Assembly (NCBI GenBank): GCA_947631005.1
Contig: CANRJR010000011.1
Location: 1 to 58,329, forward strand
DNA length: 58,329 nt
Source: an uncultured Clostridia bacterium
GTDB taxonomy: Bacteria; Bacillota; Clostridia; Christensenellales; Borkfalkiaceae
Reading direction: 5' to 3'
The notes under the pieces are model-generated. The model searched no databases. It was not told the DNA's origin and saw nothing but the letters and a program-made list of their open reading frames with translations. Positions 39,621 to 48,362 of the stretch are shown here, piece by piece. Position numbers and translations under genes: made by a program. Every line of letters starts with the position of its first letter. Positions within the stretch are counted from its first letter, which is position 1.

Positions 39621-40274
39621 TCAGCGCGCGCCGAACAGCGACGTTCCGAGGCGGACCATGTTCGACCCGCAACGCACGCACAGCCGCCAATCGCCGCTCA
39701 TGCCCATGGAGAGATAGCGGATGGCGGGGTCGCTCTTTTTGGCTTGGTCGTACAGCGCGCGCATCTCCTTGGCGAGGGGGATGAGTTCGGACTCTTCCCC
39801 GATGGGGAGCATCGCCATAAACCCGCGCGGGCGCAGCTTTGTCCCTTTGAGGGCGGCGAGCGCGTCGAGCCCCTTTTCGAGGGGATATCCCCCCTTGGAG
39901 AGCTCGCACCCGATGTTGATCTGGATGAGGACGTCCTGCGGCGCGGTCAGCTTGGCGTCGAGCGCGTCGATGAGTTCGTCGCGGTCGACGGAGTGGATGA
40001 GGTCGCACTTGCCCAAGAGATATTTGATCTTGTTCGTCTGCAAATGTCCGATGAAATGTTTCTCCGCGCCGTGGATCAGACCGTATTTGTCGCGAAATTC
40101 CTGCACCTTGTTCTCGCCGACCGCGGTGACGCCCGCCGCGATCGCGCGGGAGATCTCCTCGGGCGTGCGGGTCTTGGTCGCGGCGACGAGCAGAACGGGC
40201 TCGCCGAAGCAGTTGCCCGCGGAAAGTTCGCGAAGCGTCGCCTTCACCGCGCTTTCAATGTCGAAATTGTCCAT
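39621..40274 (-). CDS. yggS: YggS/PLPBP-family pyridoxal-phosphate homeostasis protein
   Basis: A 217-residue PLP-binding TIM-barrel protein. The PLP lysine lies in VLLVAATKTRTPEEI, followed by 'AVGENKVQEFRDKY', 'HFIGHLQTNKIKYLL', 'IHSVDRDEL', 'QINIG', and 'YLSMGMSGDW' near the phosphate site. 'VRLGTSLFGAR' is the usual C-terminus. It has no catalytic role of its own and buffers the cell's PLP supply. Often found near cell-division genes (sepF/ylmE); here it follows an unrecognised membrane protein gene with an 8-base gap. Confidence 0.93.
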   Translation of the reverse strand: MDNFDIESAVKATLRELSAGNCFGEPVLLVAATKTRTPEEISRAIAAGVTAVGENKVQEFRDKYGLIHGAEKHFIGHLQTNKIKYLLGKCDLIHSVDRDELIDALDAKLTAPQDVLIQINIGCELSKGGYPLEKGLDALAALKGTKLRPRGFMAMLPIGEESELIPLAKEMRALYDQAKKSDPAIRYLSMGMSGDWRLCVRCGSNMVRLGTSLFGAR

Positions 40275-40282
40275 ATTCCACC

Positions 40283-40801
40283 TCAATAGAAGAGAAAGGT
40301 GTTTTTGACGAGGAATTCTTTGAGCGCGCGGTTCGACCCGAGCGCGGCGTGGATGACCGCCGACGTCGCGACCGTCTTTCCCCGCAGCGCGCCGAGCTGT
40401 TCGGCGGTGAGGGAGAGCTGTCCGAGGCAGGCGTCGCCGAGCTCTTCCATAGCGTCGCCGTCCTCCCGTTCCGCCGCTTTGAGCAGTTCGTAATACTTTT
40501 CGGGTTCGCCAGCGGGATACACGTCGACGGTGTACCGCTTTTTGCCGTGCCGCAGAATGTAGAGGTCGCAAAACAGCGGCTCGCGGGCGATGCGGAAAGC
40601 AAGCGTCTTTTCGCCCCGCCAACCCGTCTTGCGGTTGACGATCAGCATGTAGAGGAACATGAACGAAAACACCGCGAAAAAGCCGATGGCGACGAAGAGG
40701 AAGATCTTTTCGTCGAACACGTTCCACAGCGTCATACAGACCGCGATGGCGACGGTGACGGCGGCGAAGAGGATATAGAGGATCTTTTTGCCCGTTGTCA
40801 T
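40283..40801 (-). CDS. Hypothetical membrane protein, 172 residues
   Basis: Two N-terminal helices (about residues 6-26 and 33-56) are followed by a soluble domain of about 110 residues with 'TLAFRIAREPLFCDLYILRHGKKRYTVDVYPAGEP' and a helical C-terminus. I do not recognise the family. It lies between argH (13-base gap, RBS gggagg) and yggS, probably in one transcription unit argH-this-yggS. Nothing in the sequence indicates a role. Confidence 0.75.
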   Translation of the reverse strand: MTTGKKILYILFAAVTVAIAVCMTLWNVFDEKIFLFVAIGFFAVFSFMFLYMLIVNRKTGWRGEKTLAFRIAREPLFCDLYILRHGKKRYTVDVYPAGEPEKYYELLKAAEREDGDAMEELGDACLGQLSLTAEQLGALRGKTVATSAVIHAALGSNRALKEFLVKNTFLFY

Positions 40802-40814
40802 AAACAGCCTCCCG

Positions 40815-42185
40815 TTATTGTTTGAGCCGCGCGCGTATGGACGCGATCCCGTCTTGCGCCGCCTTGCGCGACGACCCGCCCACCGAATTCCGCGCCTCGG
40901 CAGAGGCGCGCGGCTTCACCGCTTCGAGCACGTCCTTTCCGAACGCGGGGTGCACGGCGAGAAATTCGTCGAGCGTGAGCGCGGGGAGCGTCTTTCCCGT
41001 CTCGATGCAGTAGCGGACGAGCTTGCCCGTCGCGGCGTGGGCGTCGCGGAACGGAACGCCGCGCTTTGCGAGATAGTCCGCAACGTCGGTCGCCGTCGAA
41101 AATCCCTCGCCCGCAGCGCGTTCCATGGCGTCGGGGCGGAGTTTGAGCTTCTGCAACAGCTTGTTGTAGATGGAGAGGCAGGAAAAGAGGGTCGCCTCCG
41201 CGTCGAAGAAAGGCTCTTTGTCCTCCTGTAAATCTTTGTTGTAGGCGAGGGGAAGCCCTTTGAGGGTGGTGAGAATGCCCATGAGATGCCCGTACACCCG
41301 CCCCGTCTTGCCGCGGACGAGCTCGGGAAGGTCGGGATTTTTCTTTTGCGGCATGATCGACGAGCCCGTGGAGTATTCGTCGGGGATCTCGAAATAGCCG
41401 AATTCGTCGGAGGTATAGAGGATGGTGTCCTCGCACAGCCGCGAGAGATGGGTCATCGCGAGGGAGGCACAGAAGAGATATTCGGCGACGAAATCCCGAT
41501 CGGAGACCGCGTCGAGCGCGTTTTGCGAAACGGCTTCGAAGCCGAGCAGGGCGGCGGTGCGCGCACGGTCGATGGGATAGGACGTGCCCGCGAGAGCCGC
41601 GCTTCCGAGCGGACATACGTTCATGCGGACGCGCAGATCGCGGAAGCGGGCGATATCGCGCAGGAACATCTCCGAATAGGCGTTGAAATATTGGGCGCAG
41701 TTGATGGGTTGCGCCTTGCGCAGGTGGGTGAACCCGGGCAGGATGTACCCGAGTCCCTCTTCGGCGCGGTCGCAGAGCGTGCCGATGAGCGCGCAGAGGA
41801 GCGCGTCGGCTTTGTTGACGCTTTGGCGCACATACAGCCGCATGTCGGTGGCGACCTGATCGTTGCGGGAGCGGGCGGTGTGAAGCCGCTTGCCCGCGTC
41901 GCCGATCCGCCGCGTGAGCTCGCCCTCCACAAAGGAATGCACGTCCTCCGCCCCCCCGATGGGGAGTTTGCCCGTATTGACGTCGTCCAGAATTTCGCCG
42001 AGCCCGCCGAGGATGGCGTCGACGTCCTTTTGTTGCAGCACGCCGCATTCGCCGAGCATGGCGGCGTGCGCGCACGAAGCCTGAATGTCGACGGCGATGA
42101 GTTTTTGATCGAACGATAGCGATTCGTTGAAGGCGTCGGCGTCGCCGTCGAGCGCGCGGTCGAATCTTCCCTGCCAAAGTTTCAT
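40815..42185 (-). CDS. argH: Argininosuccinate lyase
   Basis: Splits argininosuccinate into arginine and fumarate, the last step of arginine synthesis. It has 456 residues, normal for the family. Features are 'LWQGRFDRALDGDADAFNESLSFDQKL' at the start, 'HTARSRNDQVATDMRLY', 'THLRKAQPI', and the fumarate-lyase signature GSSIMPQKKNPD with its catalytic Ser. No argG is in the window, so the arginine pathway is dispersed. The RBS is gaggtcg; a TATGAT box lies about 35 bases upstream. Confidence 0.97.
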   Translation of the reverse strand: MKLWQGRFDRALDGDADAFNESLSFDQKLIAVDIQASCAHAAMLGECGVLQQKDVDAILGGLGEILDDVNTGKLPIGGAEDVHSFVEGELTRRIGDAGKRLHTARSRNDQVATDMRLYVRQSVNKADALLCALIGTLCDRAEEGLGYILPGFTHLRKAQPINCAQYFNAYSEMFLRDIARFRDLRVRMNVCPLGSAALAGTSYPIDRARTAALLGFEAVSQNALDAVSDRDFVAEYLFCASLAMTHLSRLCEDTILYTSDEFGYFEIPDEYSTGSSIMPQKKNPDLPELVRGKTGRVYGHLMGILTTLKGLPLAYNKDLQEDKEPFFDAEATLFSCLSIYNKLLQKLKLRPDAMERAAGEGFSTATDVADYLAKRGVPFRDAHAATGKLVRYCIETGKTLPALTLDEFLAVHPAFGKDVLEAVKPRASAEARNSVGGSSRKAAQDGIASIRARLKQ

Positions 42186-42292
42186 GGCGACCTCACAGAA
42201 TGGTTTCCTATATCATACACCGTTTTCGCGAAAATAGCAAGCGGACGGGGGGCGGCTTTTCCCGAAAAATTCGCAAACGCGAACACATTTGT

Positions 42293-42321
42293 TTGACATT
42301 TTCGGCGGATTCCGTTACAAT
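42293..42321 (+). promoter_or_regulatory. Promoter directly abutting ruvC (leaderless)
   Basis: TTGACA (42293-42298), 17-bp spacer, TACAAT (42316-42321), six bases (aaccgt), then ATG. No Shine-Dalgarno site. Confidence 0.85.
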
Positions 42322-42327
42322 AACCGT

Positions 42328-42825
42328 ATGGTCATTTTGGGGCTCGACCCCGGCTACGGCACGATGGGATACGGGGTCGTCGAGAAGGACGCGCGGGGGA
42401 ACTGCGCCGCCGTCGACTACGGCGTCGTAAAAACGCCCGCGAGCGAAAATTTCGCCGTGCGGCTGTGCATGCTCGAAGAAGGGGTCAACGCGCTCTTCGA
42501 CAAGTTTCATCCCGAAGAGGCGGCGATGGAGGAGCTCTTCTTCTCCAAAAACATCACGACGGGCATCGCCGTGGCGCATGCGCGCGGCGTGATGCTCCTC
42601 ACCTGCAACAAGCGTTGCGGGCGCATCTTCGAATACACGCCCAACGAGATCAAGCAGGCTCTCACGGGGTACGGCAAGGCGGACAAGGGACAGATGCAAC
42701 GGGTGGTCGCGTCCCATTTGCGCCTCAACGCGCCGCCCCGTCCCGACGACGCCGCCGACGCGCTCGCCGTCGCGCTCTGCCATGCCTTTACCAACAGATT
42801 CGCGGGGCTGTTCTCCCTGCGGTAA
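42328..42825 (+). CDS. ruvC: Holliday junction resolvase RuvC
   Basis: A 165-residue endonuclease of the RNase H fold that cuts Holliday junctions after RuvAB branch migration. Acidic catalytic residues are visible in 'ILGLDPGYGTMGYG', 'AAMEELFFSKN' and 'PDDAADALAVALCHA'. It is the first gene of ruvC-ruvA-ruvB-queA, with a predicted leaderless mRNA. Confidence 0.95.
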   Translation: MVILGLDPGYGTMGYGVVEKDARGNCAAVDYGVVKTPASENFAVRLCMLEEGVNALFDKFHPEEAAMEELFFSKNITTGIAVAHARGVMLLTCNKRCGRIFEYTPNEIKQALTGYGKADKGQMQRVVASHLRLNAPPRPDDAADALAVALCHAFTNRFAGLFSLR

Positions 42826-42834
42826 GGAGGAAGT

Positions 42835-43416
42835 ATGATCGGATATCTCAAAGGAAACGTCAAGTCGTTCACGGCGGAGAGCGTGCTCTTGGAAGTGGGC
42901 GGCGTGGGATATGAAGTCGTCTGCTCGGGCGCGGCTTTTTCGCGGCTTTCGGGCGGCGGCACGGGGGAAGTGTACACCTATTTGCAGGTCAAAGAGGACG
43001 GCATTACGCTGTTCGGATTCGCCGATCCCGCCGAAAAGGAGCTCTTTTTGCGGCTCACTTCGGTACAGGGCGTGGGCGCGAAGCTCGCCATCGGGATCCT
43101 CTCCGCCATGCGTCCGTCCGACATCACCGAGGCGATTGCCCTCGCCGATTCCAAGCGTCTTTCCGCGGTGAAAGGCGTGGGGAAAAAGACGGCGGAGCGC
43201 ATCATTTTGGAATTGCACGGAAAGATCTCCGCCGACGAGCTGATCGGCGAAAGCGGGCGCGCCGTGCCCGCGGGGGCGGCTGACGACGACGCCGTGACCG
43301 CGCTCATGGGGCTCGGGTTCACCAAACAGGAGAGCGCGCGCGCCGTCGAACGGGCGCGCGCCGCGGGAGCGTCCACCGTCGAGGAGATCCTCGCCGCCGC
43401 GCTTCGCGGCATGTAA
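42835..43416 (+). CDS. ruvA: Holliday junction DNA helicase subunit RuvA
   Basis: A 193-residue protein. The N-terminal OB domain (MIGYLKGNVKSF...LLEVGGVGYEV) is followed by helix-hairpin-helix motifs ('VQGVGAKLAIGIL', 'VKGVGKKTAERIILEL') and a C-terminal RuvB-contacting domain ('AVTALMGLGFTKQESARAV'). RBS aaggagg, 9 bases after ruvC. Confidence 0.96.
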   Translation: MIGYLKGNVKSFTAESVLLEVGGVGYEVVCSGAAFSRLSGGGTGEVYTYLQVKEDGITLFGFADPAEKELFLRLTSVQGVGAKLAIGILSAMRPSDITEAIALADSKRLSAVKGVGKKTAERIILELHGKISADELIGESGRAVPAGAADDDAVTALMGLGFTKQESARAVERARAAGASTVEEILAAALRGM

Positions 43417-43425
43417 GGGGGTAGT

Positions 43426-44478
43426 ATGGAATTTGCGGACGGCGAAGATCGCCTCCTTTCGAGCACGAAGAGCGAGAGCGACATCGAAGAAAACATCCTC
43501 CGTCCCAAGACGATGGAGGAATACGTCGGGCAGGATAAGGTCAAAGAAAATCTTGCCGTATATATGGCGGCGGCGAAGGCGCGGGGAGAGGCACTCGACC
43601 ATGTTTTGCTCTACGGCCCGCCCGGGCTCGGCAAAACGACGCTCGCCCACATCATCGCGGGCACGATGGGCACGCAGATCAAGGTGACGAGCGGACCCGC
43701 CATCGAACGCGCGGGCGACCTCGCCGCCATTCTGACCAACCTCAACGAGGGGGACGTGCTCTTCATCGACGAGATCCACCGCCTCAACCACACCGTCGAG
43801 GAGATCCTCTATTCGGCGATGGAGGACTACGCGCTCGACATCATCGTGGGCAAAGGCCCGTCGGCGCGCAACATCCGCTTCTCGCTCAAACGGTTCACCC
43901 TCATCGGGGCGACGACGCGCGCGGGCATGCTCTCCTCGCCCTTGCGCGACCGTTTCGGCATTTTGTGCCGCCTCGACATGTATTCGCCCTCCGAACTTCT
44001 GCGCATCGTGGAACGTTCGGCGCGGACGCTCGGGATCGCCATCGAGCGCGACGGCGGCTACGAGATCGCCCGCCGCAGCCGCGGCACGCCGCGGATCGCC
44101 AACCGCCTCTTGAAGCGGGTGCGCGATTTTTCGCTCGTGCTCGGCAGTTCTACGGTCTCCCTTGCCGACGCCCAAAAGGCACTCGCGCGCATGGAGATCG
44201 ACGAGCTCGGCTTGGACGAGACCGACCGCAATCTTCTCCGCGCGCTCATCGAAAAATTCAACGGCGGACCTGCGGGGCTGGACACGCTCGCCGCCACCGT
44301 CAACGAGGACGTGAACACCATCGAGGACGTGTACGAGCCCTATTTGTTGCAGCTCGGCTTTATCGCGCGCACGCCGCGGGGGCGGGTCTGCCTCAAAGGC
44401 GGCTACGAGCACATGGGCGTGAAGATGCCCGAGAGCGTCCGCAAGCAGTTGAGCGTGTTCGACGCCGACGACCGTTGA
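43426..44478 (+). CDS. ruvB: Holliday junction DNA helicase motor RuvB
   Basis: A 350-residue AAA+ ATPase: '[19 protein letters not shown]', Walker [14 protein letters not shown], Walker B '[11 protein letters not shown]', sensor 1 '[20 protein letters not shown]' and a C-terminal winged helix. It drives branch migration with RuvA. Ten bases separate it from ruvA. Confidence 0.98.
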   Translation: MEFADGEDRLLSSTKSESDIEENILRPKTMEEYVGQDKVKENLAVYMAAAKARGEALDHVLLYGPPGLGKTTLAHIIAGTMGTQIKVTSGPAIERAGDLAAILTNLNEGDVLFIDEIHRLNHTVEEILYSAMEDYALDIIVGKGPSARNIRFSLKRFTLIGATTRAGMLSSPLRDRFGILCRLDMYSPSELLRIVERSARTLGIAIERDGGYEIARRSRGTPRIANRLLKRVRDFSLVLGSSTVSLADAQKALARMEIDELGLDETDRNLLRALIEKFNGGPAGLDTLAATVNEDVNTIEDVYEPYLLQLGFIARTPRGRVCLKGGYEHMGVKMPESVRKQLSVFDADDR

Positions 44479-44509
44479 CCTGCAACGCTTGGTGCGGAGA
44501 CGATATCAG

Positions 44510-45526
44510 ATGAAAACTTCCGATTTTTTTTACGAGCTCCCCGAAGAGCTCATCGCACAGACGCCCGCCGAGCCGCGCGATTCCTCCCGTCTCTTGGTCT
44601 ATCATAGGGAGAACGGCAGTATCGAGCACCGCGTGTTCTCGGACGTTGCCGACTATCTTCACGCGGGCGACGTGCTCGTCGTGAACCGCACGCGCGTGCT
44701 TCCCGCAAGGCTCTACGCCACGACCGCGGGCGGGGGACGCGTGGAACTTCTCCTCCTCAAACGGCGCGCCCTCGACGAGTGGGAGACCCTCGTCCGCCCC
44801 GGGAAAAAATGCAAAACGGGGACGAGACTTGTCGTCAACGATGAGCTCTCCTGCACCGTGACGGGCATGACCGAAACGGGCGAGCGGTATGTGAAATTCG
44901 AGTACAGCGGCGCGTTCGAGGACGTGCTCTCCCGCGCGGGGACGATGCCGCTCCCGCCCTATATCCACCAAAAACTCGGCGATCCCGAACGCTATCAAAC
45001 GGTGTATGCGCGCGAGACGGGCTCTGCCGCCGCGCCCACGGCGGGGTTGCACTTCACGCCCGCCCTCCTCGAAACCATCCGCAAAAAGGGGGTGGAGATC
45101 GTCGAGATCCTCCTGCACGTCGGGCTTGGCACGTTCCGCCCCGTCAAGGAGGAGGACGTCGAAAAGCACGTCATGCACACCGAACAGTACGAGGTCTCCG
45201 AAGAGGCGGCGGAGGCGATCACGCGGGCGAAACGGGAGGGACGGCGCATCGTATGCGTGGGAACGACCTCCGTCCGCACCCTCGAAACGGCGTTCCGCGA
45301 CGGCGCGCTCCGCGCGGGCAAGGGCGAAACAAGCATCTTCATCTATCCGCCCTACCGCTTCCGTTGCGTCGACGCGCTCATCACCAACTTCCACCTGCCC
45401 GGCTCTACCCTGCTCATGCTCGTCTCCGCGTTTTGCTCTCGCGAAGAAGTGTTGCGCGTCTACAATGAGGCTGTAAGGGAGGGGTATCGATTTTTTTCTT
45501 TCGGCGATGCGTGCCTCTTTTTATAA
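44510..45526 (+). CDS. queA: S-adenosylmethionine:tRNA ribosyltransferase-isomerase QueA
   Basis: Transfers and isomerises the ribosyl part of SAM onto preQ1 in tRNA to form epoxyqueuosine. It has 338 residues: 'DFFYELPEELIAQTPAEPRDSSRLLVY', 'GDVLVVNRTRVLPARL', 'TMPLPPYI', 'AAPTAGLHFTPALLE' and 'INTFHLPGSTLLML'-like 'ITNFHLPGSTLLML'. The ATG at 44510 is 31 bases after ruvB. Operon member with ruvCAB, a common Gram-positive arrangement. Confidence 0.97.
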   Translation: MKTSDFFYELPEELIAQTPAEPRDSSRLLVYHRENGSIEHRVFSDVADYLHAGDVLVVNRTRVLPARLYATTAGGGRVELLLLKRRALDEWETLVRPGKKCKTGTRLVVNDELSCTVTGMTETGERYVKFEYSGAFEDVLSRAGTMPLPPYIHQKLGDPERYQTVYARETGSAAAPTAGLHFTPALLETIRKKGVEIVEILLHVGLGTFRPVKEEDVEKHVMHTEQYEVSEEAAEAITRAKREGRRIVCVGTTSVRTLETAFRDGALRAGKGETSIFIYPPYRFRCVDALITNFHLPGSTLLMLVSAFCSREEVLRVYNEAVREGYRFFSFGDACLFL

Positions 45527-45636
45527 GCGGCGCATCTCTTTGTCGCGCTCCGCTTGACTGCGGGTCATTTACGTCATAGTAAACTCCCCTTGTCAATGCT
45601 CGCGCTCCTCGACCTGCTTGCTTCTAAAAAGAGGCG

Positions 45637-45684
45637 TTAAGCCTTTTCGAAGCCCGACGCGCACTCCTCGGTCGCGTACGGCAT
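45637..45684 (-). CDS. Repeat-borne micro-ORF, 15 residues (MPYATEECASGFEKA)
   Basis: ATG preceded by gggagtttcct. It differs from its neighbour at four residues (P/T, E/A, C/R and none elsewhere beyond these), with the same stop. Coding status is unproven. Confidence 0.3.
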   Translation of the reverse strand: MPYATEECASGFEKA

Positions 45685-45744
45685 AGGAAACTCCCTTTCG
45701 AAAATGCTCGTTCTCCTTGTCTTGCTCGTTCATAGAAAGAGGCG

Positions 45745-45792
45745 TTAAGCCTTTTCGAAGCCCGACGCGCGTGCCTCGGTCGCGTACGTCAT
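45745..45792 (-). CDS. Repeat-borne micro-ORF, 15 residues (MTYATEARASGFEKA)
   Basis: ATG preceded by gggagcgtact, one repeat unit upstream of the sister ORF on the minus strand. The third unit's ATG (45577) meets a stop after two codons. Confidence 0.3.
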   Translation of the reverse strand: MTYATEARASGFEKA

Positions 45793-45794
45793 AG

Positions 45795-47006
<1,212 letters not shown>

Positions 47007-47047
47007 GGGTATTTCTTGCCGAAAGGGAAATTTGTATCGGAAATTGC

Positions 47048-47076
47048 TTGCCAAAATTTTCAAAACGCGGTATGAT
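47048..47076 (+). promoter_or_regulatory. Promoter of yajC
   Basis: TTGCCA (47048-47053), 17-bp spacer, TATGAT (47071-47076), 27 bases before the ATG, which has ataagga upstream. Confidence 0.8.
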
Positions 47077-47102
47077 ATAGAATATAAGGAGATAGCGAAG
47101 CT

Positions 47103-47639
47103 ATGAATGGAATTCTTGCAGAATCAAGTCCGAACAACGTCGTCCTTCTCGTGATCGTGGCTGTTTTGATCGTTCTTCTCATCGTATGGTTTGTCTTTTC
47201 GAGCCGTAAGAACAAGCAACGCCAGAAAGAATATGTGGAACAGCTCGACGCCATCCGTCCCGGCAACAAGGTAAAGACCGCGGGCGGCATTTGCGGCATC
47301 GTCGTCGAGGTCTGCGACGACAACACCGTCATCATCGAAACGGGCAGCGAAACGTCGGGCAAGTCCTATATCAAGATGGACAAGGAACTCATCGCCCAGA
47401 CGGACGCCAAAGGTCCTACCCAGATCGCCCGCGAGGAAGCCGAGGCGAAGCGCGCCGCCGAAAAGGAAGCCAAGGCGGCGGCAAAGACCGAAAAGACTGC
47501 CGAAAAACCCGCCGAAACGCCTGCGGAACAGCCCGCGGAGACGGCGGCAGAAACCCCCGCGGAAGCCCCCGCGGAAGTTCCTGCGGAAACGCCCGCCGAG
47601 ACGCCCGCGCCCGACAAGAAGTCCGACAAAAAGAAATAA
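47103..47639 (+). CDS. yajC: Preprotein translocase subunit YajC with long acidic Ala/Pro/Glu tail
   Basis: The first ~95 residues are YajC: a membrane helix (about 13-33, VVLLVIVAVLIVLLIVWFVF), 'RKNKQRQKEYVEQLDAIRPGNKVKTAGGICGIVVEV' in family style, and an SH3-like domain. The remaining ~80 residues are a low-complexity tail of AETPAE-type repeats ending in a lysine cluster, absent from standard ~110-residue YajC. YajC associates with SecDF. The tgt-yajC order is conventional. Confidence 0.93.
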   Translation: MNGILAESSPNNVVLLVIVAVLIVLLIVWFVFSSRKNKQRQKEYVEQLDAIRPGNKVKTAGGICGIVVEVCDDNTVIIETGSETSGKSYIKMDKELIAQTDAKGPTQIAREEAEAKRAAEKEAKAAAKTEKTAEKPAETPAEQPAETAAETPAEAPAEVPAETPAETPAPDKKSDKKK

Positions 47640-47655
47640 GGCATAAGCGAGCCAT

Positions 47656-47692
47656 CCTCCGCATACGGTATAGCGTATGCGGAGGTTTTTTA
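47656..47692 (+). terminator. Terminator after yajC that contains the next gene's ribosome-binding site
   Basis: cctccgcatacg-gtatag-cgtatgcggagg followed by tttttt and then the ATG at 47692. The ggagg of the descending arm is the only Shine-Dalgarno for that ATG, so the hairpin both terminates transcription and hides the start site. Confidence 0.88.
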
Positions 47693-48075
47693 TGGATCGG
47701 TCATTTTTGCGCAGGGCGGCAAAGGAGATCTCGCTTGCGGCGGTCGCCGCGTCGGCGTTCTATTTGTTTGCGGCGGCGTTGTTCGCGCTCATCGTAAAGG
47801 CGTACGCGCCGGGCGGGGGCGTGGTGACGGCGGTGAATTGGTGTTTGAAGGCACTTGGGTCGTTCGCGTTCGGGCTCTTATTCATACGGCGGGAACGCGC
47901 GCTCATCAAGGGGGCGTTGGCGGGAGTTCTCTCCGCGGTCCTCTCGATGTTCTTGTTTGCGGCGATCGGCGGCGGGTTTCACGTCACCGCGCTCTTCCCC
48001 GTCGAACTGCTTCTTTGCGCCGTGTGCGGGGGCGTCGGCGCGCTTGCGGGCGTAAAATTGCGGAAAGAGTTGTGA
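47692..48075 (+). CDS. TIGR04086-type small membrane protein
   Basis: A 127-residue protein with four hydrophobic helices (about 12-35, 45-63, 70-93, 97-120) and short loops, matching the TIGR04086/YrzE-like family often found beside yajC and the SCIFF locus in Clostridia. Function unknown. Its start codon follows directly on the yajC terminator, so it needs read-through, or a promoter inside yajC that I cannot see. Confidence 0.75.
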   Translation: MDRSFLRRAAKEISLAAVAASAFYLFAAALFALIVKAYAPGGGVVTAVNWCLKALGSFAFGLLFIRRERALIKGALAGVLSAVLSMFLFAAIGGGFHVTALFPVELLLCAVCGGVGALAGVKLRKEL

Positions 48076-48091
48076 ATTTACGCAAAACCGC

Positions 48092-48120
48092 TTGCCAAAT
48101 GCGGCGGCAAGATGTATAAT
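48092..48120 (+). promoter_or_regulatory. Promoter of scfA (SCIFF)
   Basis: TTGCCA (48092-48097), 17-bp spacer, TATAAT (48115-48120), 26 bases before the ATG. Confidence 0.88.
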
Positions 48121-48146
48121 AGGGAAAAACGACAGGAGACAATGAT

Positions 48147-48302
48147 ATGATCAAGACCGTAGCGAAACCCATGGAAAAGAAAGTAACGGGATGCGGCGAG
48201 TGCAGAAGCACCTGCCAATCCGCTTGCAAAACGAGTTGCACGGTGGGAAACCAATCCTGCGAGCGCGTGACGAGAGAACAGAAGATCGACGATCGGAAAT
48301 AA
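48147..48302 (+). CDS. scfA: SCIFF (six-cysteine) ranthipeptide precursor
   Basis: A 51-residue peptide with six cysteines in the SCIFF pattern: CGECRSTCQSACKTSCT, then GNQSCE. The 'CQSACKTSCTV.NQSC' core is almost invariant in Clostridia. It is processed by the adjacent radical SAM enzyme, which forms thioether (sulfur to beta/gamma carbon) cross-links between Cys and nearby Thr/Asn-type residues. The product's role is thought to involve cell-cell communication or metabolism control but is unsettled. RBS aggaga. A terminator separates it from the maturase. Confidence 0.96.
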   Translation: MIKTVAKPMEKKVTGCGECRSTCQSACKTSCTVGNQSCERVTREQKIDDRK

Positions 48303-48316
48303 TCATAGGCAAAGCT

Positions 48317-48344
48317 CGGGAGCGGCGAGAACGCCGCTCCTTTT
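48317..48344 (+). terminator. Attenuating terminator between SCIFF and its maturase
   Basis: ggagcggcg-agaa-cgccgctcc followed by tttt. It allows more precursor transcript than maturase transcript from the scfA promoter. Confidence 0.85.
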
Positions 48345-48362
48345 GACGTTTACAATATCGTT

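Noticed and set aside
45414-45596. 60-residue minus-strand frame at the 3' end of queA
   Set aside because: It mostly overlaps queA antisense and runs into the tandem repeat; no ribosome-binding site fits its start.
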